In this document: piece after piece, positions 36,006 to 46,100 of the stretch
How the letters are laid out: each line of letters starts with the position of its first letter
Position numbering within the stretch: the first letter of the stretch is position 1
From: Castor canadensis
Taxonomy: Eukaryota; Chordata; Mammalia; Rodentia; Castoridae
Length of the DNA: 64,000 nt
Direction of reading: 5' to 3'
NCBI RefSeq assembly: GCF_047511655.1
Contig: NC_133398.1
Location: 51,093,638 to 51,157,637 of the forward strand
Translations under genes and position numbers: made by a program
Notes under the pieces: generated by a model
What the model saw: the letters and a program-made list of their open reading frames with translations, nothing else
Databases searched by the model: none
Told to the model about the DNA's origin: nothing

Positions 36006-36576
36006 AATGTTTTTAGCACGATAGTTATGTACATATTAAAGAATTAGACATTTATTCCAGTGTTCGTAATCTGGTTTTAGCACTCCAAGTCCAGAGCTGT
36101 GACATTAAGAGCTGAGGGCCACCAACACTCAAAAGCTCAGAATTGCTAACAGTAAGGGAGTTGCAATTTGCTTAGTAGTGAAAGAACCCTCAGCAGATTG
36201 GTACCAAGAAGCATTTTCTTTCTTCTTGACCCTGATAGCTAATGTGCAAAAATGTAATGTAGCCTTCTTGTCTTTCCCTATAGCTATACTCTACAGAGAC
36301 CCAAAATCTGCTTACTCCCTCAGCCAGACAGAATTTTCTGCTATGCAACATGTGAATACAAACACTCCTTGCCTATGGAATCTCTCTGTTTTGGCTCCCT
36401 ATTTTTGTTTAGCCAACCCTTATCTTAAAAACCCAATCTAGATAATCATATCTGAGTTCAACCTTGACTTTTTGATCTATTTCGGACTTCCTTACTTCTG
36501 AATCCATTTCTGCTCTTCTTTATATCCTTTTTCCCTCAGTCCGTTCATTACTTGTACTTCTATGGCTTTCTTTCAT
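36006..36576. other. Unique or highly diverged DNA
   Basis: No repeat or domain was recognised. The open frame 36178-36441 shows no motif. Confidence 0.4.
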
Positions 36577-36652
36577 TGTTTGTTTGCTTGTAGTACTGAT
36601 GATCAAAGGCAGGACAAGGCAAGTACTCTACTACTGAACTAAACCCTCAGCC
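36577..36652 (-). mobile_element. ID-like tRNA-derived SINE
   Basis: Antisense A-box/B-box layout (TGATCAAAGGCAGGACAAGG and ACTCTACTACTGAACTAAAC). Diverged. Confidence 0.6.
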
Positions 36653-36990
36653 CTGTGATTCTTAACAAAGAAACTGCATTAGACATTTTCTGACTAAAGG
36701 TCTAAAATCTTGAATCTGATTTAGGATGATAATCCTTTTTTCCTACCATTACTTGACCCCTTTTCAGCTCCACTCTGACCTCCCTGCCCCAGTTCTATCT
36801 TCCATAGGTTTCCACATAATTTGACAGGCAGCATTGAAGGATCCATCTTCAAATTGCTGGAGTAGGTTGTCTTCTGGACTTGCCATGACCTTGTTCTCAT
36901 TATCATTTGAACCTTGACAGTTATCTGTGTTGATCCTCAATAGTAGGTAGGATAGCATCTTTAATGGTATTACTTTCAATTTAGAAACAA
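36653..36990. other. Unique DNA
   Basis: Nothing recognised; minus-strand open frames at 36721-37060 overlap the SINE and show no domain. Confidence 0.4.
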
Positions 36991-37088
36991 AGGATCTGAC
37001 CTGATGTGTAGAGCACTTGCCTGCCTTGCAAGACCCTGAATTTGATCCCCAACACCACAAAGAGCCAAAATAAAATAAAAATAAAGTA
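36991..37088 (+). mobile_element. ID-like tRNA-derived SINE
   Basis: GATGTGTAGAGCACTTGCCT (A-box), GAATTTGATCCCCAACACC (B-box) and a tail of AAATAAAATAAA. Confidence 0.75.
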
Positions 37089-39594
37089 GCTGAGGTTCAG
37101 ATGGACTTTAATACTTGTGCAAATCACACAGAAGTGAAACCTAGACCTGAACCCATGCCTGCTGACTGAAAATTCCTTGCCTCTTGTAACTGCTACTTTC
37201 TGTCTCTGAGAATATTAAAAATAAAAATTCCAAGCCTCTTATGAAATTGAGAATAAGACCATGTCATTTTGTCTTTAAATTCACTCTTCCCCCAAATATT
37301 CAATACGAACCTAGCTTGCATAGTATTTTGATAAACAATAATTCTGTGGAAAGTATGCACAAAGTGGCAGAATGAAAATATGAAAGTAAAATATAAATAA
37401 AGAAGTACAAACGTTAACCACATTTGAAGCTGATGTCTTTTCTAGAAAGAATATATTTGAGTTATGGAATGAATCATGGCATTATATTATAATATGATCA
37501 TAAAAATTTTATGATCTTCTTATCCAATTCCCCTCTACTGAGAAAACAGCTAACTTCAGAATGCAATATGACGTAAAGGAATTTAAGGAGTAACCTTTTC
37601 TTTTTCTCAATCCCAGAAATTCAAATGGAAGGCAGGAATCTTTCTGGTCATATTTTCTTTGGGACCAGCATTTCCTAGCATTACTAAACTTCATAAATAT
37701 ACAAAATGAGCTACATTTATCTATTTAAACATCTGGAAAAAGTCAATATGTTTTAGGAAAATTAACATGTACATGCTTACATTGTTGCTAACTTTGTTTT
37801 TTAACTTTCTTATTCAAAAGCAGGATTATAAAAGATATTGCAGTTTTGCTTCTTGACGCTGTGCATATCTTACAACTACAGTCTTAACTACCACAGCCTA
37901 ATTGGTTTTTGAAAATACCTTCCTTTAGAATACCAAAATCCAACACCCCCTTAAGAATGATCACAATATAGCACAAATAATTTTGTCTAATCAATCAATG
38001 TGAAAGTTCTGTTCTTTTGAAACTATATCTGCAATCCAAATGATGTTTCCATCACTTAAAAAGTAATCTTTATCTTTAAAATTTTACTGTATTATTATAG
38101 TAAGTTGGTCTTCTATCAGTAACACTTCTAAGCAATTTGTAAAGTGAAATAATCTAGGAAAAGAAGTTTTTACTAATCATAGTCAAAGACATGGAACAAT
38201 GAACAGACAGAAATGAAACTGTATACAAATTTAAGTAAAACCTTAACTACATATATGTAACAGAAATAACAGTTTTGAAATATATTAATGTGATTTTCTG
38301 TTTATATTTCTTTGTATGTGACCTGTCTACTCAGCCAAGAGCCATCTTTTGTGTGTCAGGAGATTTGGGCACATTTGTAGTAAGAATTGAAGGGAAGGAC
38401 TTAGTTCACTTTCATCCTTACCTAACAAAGGGGGACTTTCCAGTCCCTAGTGAAGCAATGGTTTGAGAGTCAAACTTTGGTAAAAATAAAAGGAACTTAT
38501 AAGTTCCCCAAAAGAGTTTTTTCATGGTAGATAGAAAAACTATAGATTGAGCTTTAAAATAAGCCATTGAGAATGAAAACATGACCATAAAGTAATATAC
38601 ACTGGCTTAGGGAACTAGTGGAGAGGTTTCTAGTATGGGGGAAAAGAGAGATACTAAAAAAGGGAGCAGGAGAAAATAGAATGTAGAATGGGGTGGGGTG
38701 GGGAGCATAGAATGGAAAGATGTGTAGCCAGAGTCCCTGTTCTTTTTCACCCACTCCCTATCACTGGCACTCAGCAGGGCTGGGGTTTGGTGGGGTCCGG
38801 AGATACCTAGGCTGCAAAATTTAAGAGGACTTCTCTCTCAACACTGCAGGCCAGAAAGAGGGAGTCTCAAATTGTATGCCCTAGGTATCTCACCAGTTTC
38901 ATCTAGTCCCAGTTCTGTAACAAAGATGGGGATGTGTGAAACATGGAAGATTCATAAGAGCAACGTAGAAGAGCAACACGAAAGGCTCATTAGCCATCCT
39001 GCTTTCTCAGGCAACTAGGGAAAAGTCTGTGTGCTCTTAAGAGTGGCACACATCAACATGAGTGTGGGAAAGACAGGGCGGTTCCTGCATGTGCAATCTG
39101 GCATAAAATGGTCCCCCCAGAACTTGCTCCAGAAGTTTCTGCAGGGCGTTTCAAGTTGGTGAGGAGATGGGGGAAGGAATGGGGAACAGAGGACTGTCCA
39201 GGCAAGGAAAGAAGACAGGTAGCAGGTGGGACTACTTTACTCTCAATAGAGTCAGTGAGAACACATCTAGTGTACACACAGTGTGACAAAACCCCTCAAC
39301 CAGGTGCAATCATGGAACTAAATGACAGCCCAGAGGCCTGTGTGTGTGTAGGTTTGTGACCCAGTCTTTGCCACTTCCAGGTTGTGTGAACAAAGCACCC
39401 TGGGGAGAAAGACCATAACTCAAGGAGGCTGAACTGGAGGATATTGAATTCCTTTTAATTTGCAAGTTTTGTTTTGTGTTGTCTTGTTTTGTCTTACTTG
39501 ATAATAAACAGAAAGTGGTTTGATAAACAAAAATAAATAAGTTATTCAAAGCAAATAACAGAAAAAATTGTCTTTCTAAAAATTAATGTGCTAA
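37089..39594. other. Unique AT-rich DNA
   Basis: About 2.5 kb without recognised repeat or gene. A GGGGTGGGGTGGGG G-run lies at 38690-38703. Open frames at 38275-38466, 39053-39359 and elsewhere are short, overlapping and featureless. Confidence 0.5.
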
Positions 39595-40500
39595 ATTTTA
39601 ACAGCTTTATCAAAGTGCAATGTAACTAACATAAAATAAACTCCATAAATTTAAAATTGATGTTATTATTATTATTATTTGGAGTACCACTATGTAGCCC
39701 AAGGCTGACCTCGAATTTACAGTCCTTGTGCCTCAGCCTTCTGAGTGCTGGATTACAGGCATGTACCACCATGCCCAGCCTGATAAGACTTAAGATAGAT
39801 AGACACCTGCAAAACCATCTCGACTGTCCAGACAATGGGTATGGTCATCACCCACTCTCTTCATATCACTCCTTTTCCCTGTCCTTTCCTGGGTAGCCAC
39901 TAATCTGCCTTCTATCACTGTAGAATAGTTTCCATTTCCTAGAATTTTAAATTAGTGGACTCATGCAGTAGGGACTCTTTTTTATCTATATTCTTACACT
40001 CAGCAAAAATATTTTGAGTTTTGTCCATGGCATTGCTTGTGTGAGTAAGTCACTTCCTTTTTATTGCTGAGTAATAGCCCATGGATGGCTATGCCACTAT
40101 TTGTTTACTTGGTCATCTATTGATGGAAATTTGGATTGTTTCCAGGTTTGGACTATTACAAATAAAATTGTGTGAGAGAGTTTCAGCTCTGGCACATTGT
40201 TATCAACACTTGATATGGAGTCTTTTCTTTTTTAGCCATTCTCCTATGTGTATAATGGGATCTCACGGTGTTTTATTTGCATTTCCCCAATAAATAATGA
40301 TTTTGAGCATCTTTTTATGTTCTTTCCACATATCTTCTTTGGTATGTGTTGAATTCTTTTGCTCAGTTTTTACTGGGTTGCTTATCTTATTGACCTGAGA
40401 GTTTTTAAATATATTTGCATACACGTCCTTTTGTCATCATATATTTTGTAAATATTTTCTCCCAGTTTATAGCTTGCCTTTTTATTCATTTAAAAGTGCC
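39595..40500 (-). mobile_element. Old L1M 3' end
   Basis: TAACAGCTTTATCAAAGTGCAATGTA begins L1M-type 3' UTR wording, interrupted by a B1 at 39664-39780, then continuing as antisense L1 (TTATTGCTGAGTAATAGCCCATG near 40060, ATTTGCATTTCCCCAATAAAT near 40277). It is an ancient fragment. Confidence 0.65.
39664..39780 (-). mobile_element. B1-like SINE
   Basis: Antisense B1: GGAGTACCACTATGTAGCCC, GCTGACCTCGAATTTACAG, GAGTGCTGGATTACAGGCAT and CCACCATGCCCAGCC. It follows an ATT-rich tail and lies inside the L1M piece. Confidence 0.85.
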
Positions 40501-40734
40501 TCTGAAGATCAGAAATAGTGAAGAAATACTTGATTAGATATCTAAGAAAGTGTCTGAGAAATTATCTATTGAAATACCTAAAAAAAAAAAAAAGATTTTT
40601 CTCCTGTGTTTTTTTTCTAGAAACCTTATAGTTTCAGGTTTTACATATAGTGCTAAAATTTGACTCTATTGTATATAACAAAAATACAATCAGTACTCAA
40701 ATACTGTACAATCATATGTAACATGTTAATATAG

Positions 40735-40935
40735 CAGAGTGGATAAGAATTCACAATCTAGAGACAGACAAACCTTCTCATCTCAGTTCCAACATTTATT
40801 AGCTATGTAATCTTGGTCAAAATATTTAACTGGTCTGACCTTGTTTTCTCATCCAAAACATTAGGGTAAGAATAATTCCCACCATATACAGTTGCTCTGA
40901 GGATTAAGTGAGATAAATAATGGGAAGCACTGTGA
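40735..40935 (+). mobile_element. MIR SINE relic
   Basis: Text follows MIR order: AGCAGAGTGGATAAGAATTC, TTAGCTATGTAATCTTGGTC, GTTTTCTCATCCAAAACATT, TCTGAGGATTAAGTGAGATA. Confidence 0.7.
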
Positions 40936-42124
40936 AACAGATAGAGCTAATAATCACCAATATAAAAAAATGAAGTTGATGAGGAAAGTGTCCAAGGCAT
41001 AGAAAACAGATAAGATGGTGCCTCATAGTTGAGTATACCAATCATATCTGAATACATTTGCCTTGGACTAGGACAGGGGTTAAATTGAAGAGTGATGACA
41101 CAACAAGGCAAGTATCTTAGTACAGTGTTTGGTTTTCTGAATACAGCAGTAAAGGAAGGGTGGTCAAATTCTGCAGAAATGTAGAAGCAATGTTTTGGAT
41201 CAGCTGGAAAGGAGTGGTAATGTAAGCTAAACATATGCCCAAATGAAGTAACAGTAGATGGCTGTTGATGACTGATGCCCAAGTAAGCTAAGGTGATGAG
41301 AAGTAGGGTGAAAAGTTACACAGACCTATGGAACAACCTTCTCAAATCAGCTTCAACGAGCTTCTTAGTGCCTACAAAATACAGTGATTGGACCACAGAC
41401 TCTCTAAGGCTTGTACAGCTCCAGTAGCCTGGGAATTTTCTCTCTATACCATGAAATTGGGAGTGGGGAAAAGGGTGAGCTCTTCCAGGGGGTGGAAATA
41501 AACAAGAAATCTGAACATGAAATTTATCTGGCTGGAATCAGAGCATAGTTCATTCCTTAGAGAACAACTTCTGGCTGATGAGAAAGAAGGTGGGTAGTGA
41601 GAGAGAGCCTCTGCTCTCTGAGCATATCACATGAAGCACTGACCTTCAGAAAATGAGATCACCATGGAAGCGAGAGAGGGAAAACACACAGAAAAAAAAA
41701 AACCAAGATGAATGATGGATAAGGAGTGTCCAAAGTCCAGAGTTTTAACCATTGGTTTTAATTTCTCTGAAGATATTTGTGAAACTAGTATTCATTTTTT
41801 GCATTTCTTTTTAAGTCTTGAGCCAGTCTATTATTTCCACTAAATATATTTCAAGACTTTGACCTCCCACTTGATGTTCTTTCATAAGAAAAAATTAAAC
41901 ATTTTCCCAGGCAGAAAAAAAAACCCTGAACTAGTCAAATAATTTTTTAAAATCCTTCCAAAGAGAAGAATATATTAATCCAGAGTTTCTAGAACTAAAT
42001 TGGCTTCCCACTTCTTTACATGTGGATAACTGAAAGTCCACTCTACATAGTTCAGTAATGCAATCCCCACTGAATGTTTTGTTTTATCTTAGTTAATGTT
42101 TGGGGGGAGAAGCCCTTAGTTTCA
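40936..42124. other. Unique DNA
   Basis: No gene or repeat recognised. The open frame on the minus strand at 40947-41282 shows no motif. Confidence 0.45.
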
Positions 42125-42310
42125 TGCACTCATTCACTGCTTTAATAGACACCTACCATGCCGAGCACTGCAGTAGGTGCTGCTATCTATTTTTATTTGT
42201 ACATTTTCTTACTCAGTCTTCCCAACAGCTATGTATTTTTGGCAACAGAAACTGTTTTAAAAGGTGTAATCTTGTCAAATTCTCACTGTTAGTACAAGGT
42301 AGGGTCCTCT
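42125..42310 (-). mobile_element. MIR/L2-like relic
   Basis: CACCTACCATGCCGAGCACTGC and AGTCTTCCCAACAGCTATGT resemble an antisense MIR (CTACTATGTGCCAGGCACTG-like wording). Low certainty on subfamily. Confidence 0.5.
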
Positions 42311-42457
42311 CAGAATCTGTAATCTAGTTGAGTAGGAACTACCTCAAAAATGATACCCTAGGGTAAGTGCTATTAATCCAGTGTGGCTGCCACAGGGCTC
42401 TGGGAAAGACTTTAAGGAGTGAATAGAACTTTGATAGGTAAATTTTGGGCTGTAAAA

Positions 42458-42537
42458 GACTGAGGGGAACTGCTCAAGTGGTAGAGTGATTGCCTAACAA
42501 GCTTGAGTCTGAGCCCTAAGAACCACAGGGGGAAGAA
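42458..42537 (+). mobile_element. ID-like tRNA-derived SINE
   Basis: A-box CTCAAGTGGTAGAGTGATTG and a B-box-like GAGCCCTAAGAACC in order. Diverged B-box. Confidence 0.65.
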
Positions 42538-42793
42538 TATTGGGTTGTGAGAAGGGGAGGTGTGGAAGAGAAATTCAAAGTGTTGGGGGAAAATTTCATA
42601 GATGCACATGATCAGAGAATGCCTGGTGGGTACATGGAATAGCAAATTGTTCTTATTTTAATGGAGGAATGTCAGTGTGTGACAGGTTTAGAAGCAAAAT
42701 GAGATCCAACTGTAAGCAGGCAACAGAAGACCAGCAAAGAATTTCGCCCAGAAGAAAGGCTTGGTTAGAATGTGCTTTAAGAAATACTTTCTG

Positions 42794-43123
42794 GATGGGT
42801 GCCAGTAGCTTTCCTGTAATCCAAGCTACTTGGGAGGGTGAGATTAGGAGGATTGTGATTTGAGGCTAGCCCAGGCAAAAAAATTCTTGAGACCCCCATC
42901 TCAATGGGAAAATCTGGGCATGGTGGCACACGACTGTTTGGAAAACATTAAATAGGAGGATCGTGGTTCTCTTGTACTTTCGAAAAGTGAAACCCTATCT
43001 CCAGAACAACCAGAGGAAAAAAGAGATGGAAGTGTGGTTCAAGCAGTAGAGTCCTGCTTCATAAGTGCAAACCCCTAAGTTCAAACTCCGATATCACAAC
43101 AAACAAACAAACAAACAAAAAAC
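42794..43123 (+). mobile_element. Three-part composite SINE (7SL-7SL-tRNA)
   Basis: Three units follow in order. A first 7SL/B1-like monomer (CCTGTAATCCAAGCTACTTG) spans 42794-42905. A second one (GGGCATGGTGGCACACGACT) starts near 42913. A tRNA-like unit with GTGGTTCAAGCAGTAGAGTC and AAGTTCAAACTCC follows at 43033-43090. The element ends in a (CAAA)n tail. Same general family as 6970-7289 and 10457-10674. Confidence 0.7.
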
Positions 43124-45019
43124 TCCAGAGCCACCAAACTAATTCAAACTGGTCTCTCAAGAGCTCCATTTGTACTAACTGCTTGGGAAATAAGATAGAA
43201 TTCCCTGCTTGATTTGAAAAGGTTGATTGGTTGTTGGCTTCTTTTATTTCTGGCAACTAAAAAGCTTTTCGTACAGAGAAAGATTTAACCAAAGTGATGC
43301 TCCAAGAAATGCAATGGAGTGATGATGTACAGAATGGATTTGAAGAAAGCCAATTACTTTTTATTTTGGTACTGGATAAGAAATAATGAAAGTGGAACAC
43401 TAGTGGTCAGTAGATCTTGAAAGGATGAAATCAGTGGTGCTCAGCTGAACAAGAAGACTTAATGATAACTCCCAAATTGAAATCCCAAGTGGCTAGGAAA
43501 ATGGTGATCTTCCTGCAGGAAATTGGACAATGATTTGGAAAGAAAGCAATACATATATTTTAAATAGGTTGAATTATAAGTAGCAATAGGACTTTCATGA
43601 AGGAATATCCAGAAGCAGTTCAAAGGCCAGAGCTGGTGTTCATAAAAGAAGCCGCAAATAATACAGTCAGAAGTTGTCTGCAAGGTGATAAAGCCATATG
43701 TGATGGGTGTCTGTGGTCAAGGATAACATGGTGGCAAATGAAAAAGAAGACCTTTGAGGGAACAGAGCAGGAGCAGGGAAACCGTTCATGGAGACAGAAA
43801 GAACAGGAACTGGGAGGAGAACATGTAGAGTTGCAGAGGTAAAGAGGGAATGAGTGCAGATCTGTTGAGAAGGATGAGGACACGGACACAGGGGTTGTGC
43901 TTGGTGATAAAGGACCAATCAATTCCTCTGAGAGGCTTGTCACCCTCCCTCACTCTCTTCTTCCCCACTGCAGGCCATCCTGGACTTTCTCTTTTGCTGC
44001 CTGGCCTTGATGCCTGGCTTTGCTGCCTGGCACAAATGGCCTTGATGATAGGTTACACACCAGTGTTTACTTAAGTTTTCCATTTATATCAAATGCTCTC
44101 TAAAAGCAAGGACTGTGGGGCTGTCACCTTGTTCCCAGAGTTTTAGGACAAAAGCCCCATCCCAGGAGCCTCAACAGACTAGGCTCAGCCACCCGTTCAA
44201 TACATCAGTTAAGGAAACCAGTAGTGGTGAAGGGCAGAGAAAGGAGATTTAGTCACATGTGGCCATGTTAGGAAGAACAAAGGGATTCAGTGACCCCCCC
44301 AAGCTCATCTTTGGAGTACTGACATGAAATTATATATGGAAGGGGCAAGAAGCATGCATAGCTAATAGTTTTGGTCAAACCTTGGTCTCGGTGATCATTA
44401 TCTTAGGATTGGTCAGGGTGTACTTTGTCAAGACAGAAAAAGTCTTTGCTCTCTGGGGAGTAGATTCAACTCCTGTCACAAGATGTTTATCCATCAGTTC
44501 TGTGGTTCCAGGAATCCAAGGTGAATGAAGGAGGAAAAGACTCCCAAGGAAAAAGTGGAAAGGGCAAAAATGGAGTCAGAGAGGGCCAAAACGGAGTTAA
44601 TTAGACCAAGAGATCATGAGAGAGCACTGGAAGCCACATTGGAAGGTGTTGTGGAACACAAGAGGAAGAGAATGGTAAAGAATGAAAGAAGTGCCTGATG
44701 ACGGGAGATGGTGGGGAGTTTTGAAAGAATTACAGAAGCAGAAAGAATAAAATGTTTAATTCCAGGGTAAGGGGTTTGAATATGTTCTTCAACCGTGGTC
44801 AAAGTAGAAAGGAGATAATGAAGATGGGAGACGAGGCAATGTGACAACCGCTAGAGTGAGTTCCAGAAAGGACTGGTGATCACGTGGGGAGGTTAACCCC
44901 TGGCTGAGGACAGGGGAGGAGAGGCCAGAAATGTGGAGAAATGCAGAGGGGAGAGGTGAATGCAGTGACTGGACTATGAGGAAGGAAACCGTGCCCTAAT
45001 GAGAAAAAAAAAAAAATGC
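43124..45019. other. Unique DNA upstream of HACD4
   Basis: No gene was recognised. Several open frames at 43459-43968 overlap on both strands. The A-run near 45003 is a simple repeat. Confidence 0.45.
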
Positions 45020-45112
45020 TGACCTTTAAGTTCAATTACTGCCATTTATCAGCTGTGTGACCTGTGGTAAATGACAACATTTTTGAAGCCTCAACTTCCC
45101 TTTCCGTAAAAT
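45020..45112 (+). mobile_element. MIR SINE relic
   Basis: CCATTTATCAGCTGTGTGAC and CCCTTTCCGTAAAATGGGGG follow the MIR core order. Confidence 0.65.
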
Positions 45113-45814
45113 GGGGGGCACAAACTTCCAACTCCAGTAATTGGGTGTTCTGGTCTCACTGTGTGCACGTGCCTTCTTGGCTGTTTCTTTGTTTTAGGCG
45201 TGTTTACTTGATAGAACAGAAGTGGCTGGAAGGCAGTCCTGATCTTCAGCAGTAACATGGGTGTGTCATTTGAGTATGAGAAGGTGATGCTACAGTCTTA
45301 AGAGATCAGGAAAAGCTTTAGGATGGGAAGATTCCCAAGCATCAGCGAGGACTCAGGGCATACTTGAGCTCAAGGAAGGAGTCTTGGAGGAATGGAGCAC
45401 CTTTTTGTAAAGATGTGACCATAACTTCTTTTTGAACGTCTGTTAGGTGACGATTGTAAGAGAGGCCCCCACCAATTCCATCCAGCGGATCCACTCACTC
45501 CTGGAGGCTCTGGGATGGGCTGAATTCCTAAACTGGAGAGATCGCCCAGGTGTATAGGTAATATTTCCGCGAGAGATCCCAACTGGGTCTCAGCCCAAAG
45601 ATCAGGAGCCTGTAAGTGGAGTTAGATAACCGTCGGAATGCAAAGATGCACACGTGCCTGGTCCCGGCTGATGGCTGGCCCACACGTGCGCACCTTTCCT
45701 GCCCTGGCCAGCTATTCCTAGTGCAGCGCTGCAAGCAAGAACTTCACTCTCTTGCCCATCGCACGACCTCAGGCTGGTTCTTCCCCCCTACCCCCATCCT
45801 TGTAAATTGCTGAG
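45113..45814. other. Unique DNA, proximal upstream region of HACD4
   Basis: No repeat recognised. Rising GC toward the CpG island. It may hold promoter-proximal elements, but none could be identified by eye. Confidence 0.4.
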
Positions 45815-46100
45815 TGTGGGAGGCCCCGCCCTTCTGCGTCCGGCCTCTGGGCCGCGCCTCCCCCCTCCAGCCCCGCGGGTGCGGCTTCCCGGACTGCGCT
45901 GGAGGTCCTGGTGGAGAGGCCCATGGGGCCCTTGGCGCTGCCCGCCTGGCTGCAGCCCAGGTAGGGCGCTCGGCCCCCGCCCGGGCCGCGGGGGAGGGGC
46001 GGGAGAGAGGCCGCAGAGGCGGGGATCCCCTTGCAGTTGGTGCCACCCGCCCGTGTGGCGCCTCCCAACCCTGCGCCCCGCGCTCCGGGGGCTCCTAACA
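45815..46100 (+). promoter_or_regulatory. CpG island and promoter region of HACD4
   Basis: This is the only strongly GC- and CpG-rich block in the window. It surrounds exon 1 and extends into intron 1. It contains GC boxes (CCCCGCCC near 45824 and GGGGCGGG at 45996-46003) and no obvious TATA box just upstream. That is typical of a TATA-less, broadly expressed promoter. Long open frames on both strands here are by-products of high GC content, not genes. Confidence 0.8.
45923..45960 (+). CDS. HACD4: HACD4 exon 1 (start codon, 38 nt coding)
   Basis: This exon encodes MGPLALPAWLQP plus two bases of an Arg codon, then the donor GTAGGG at 45961. The start context has a G at +4 but C at -3, so it is moderate. 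The ATG was chosen because the peptide matches the short N-terminus expected of HACD4 and the reading frame joins exon 2 without a break. The 5' UTR lies upstream in the CpG island; its limits cannot be seen. Confidence 0.9.
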
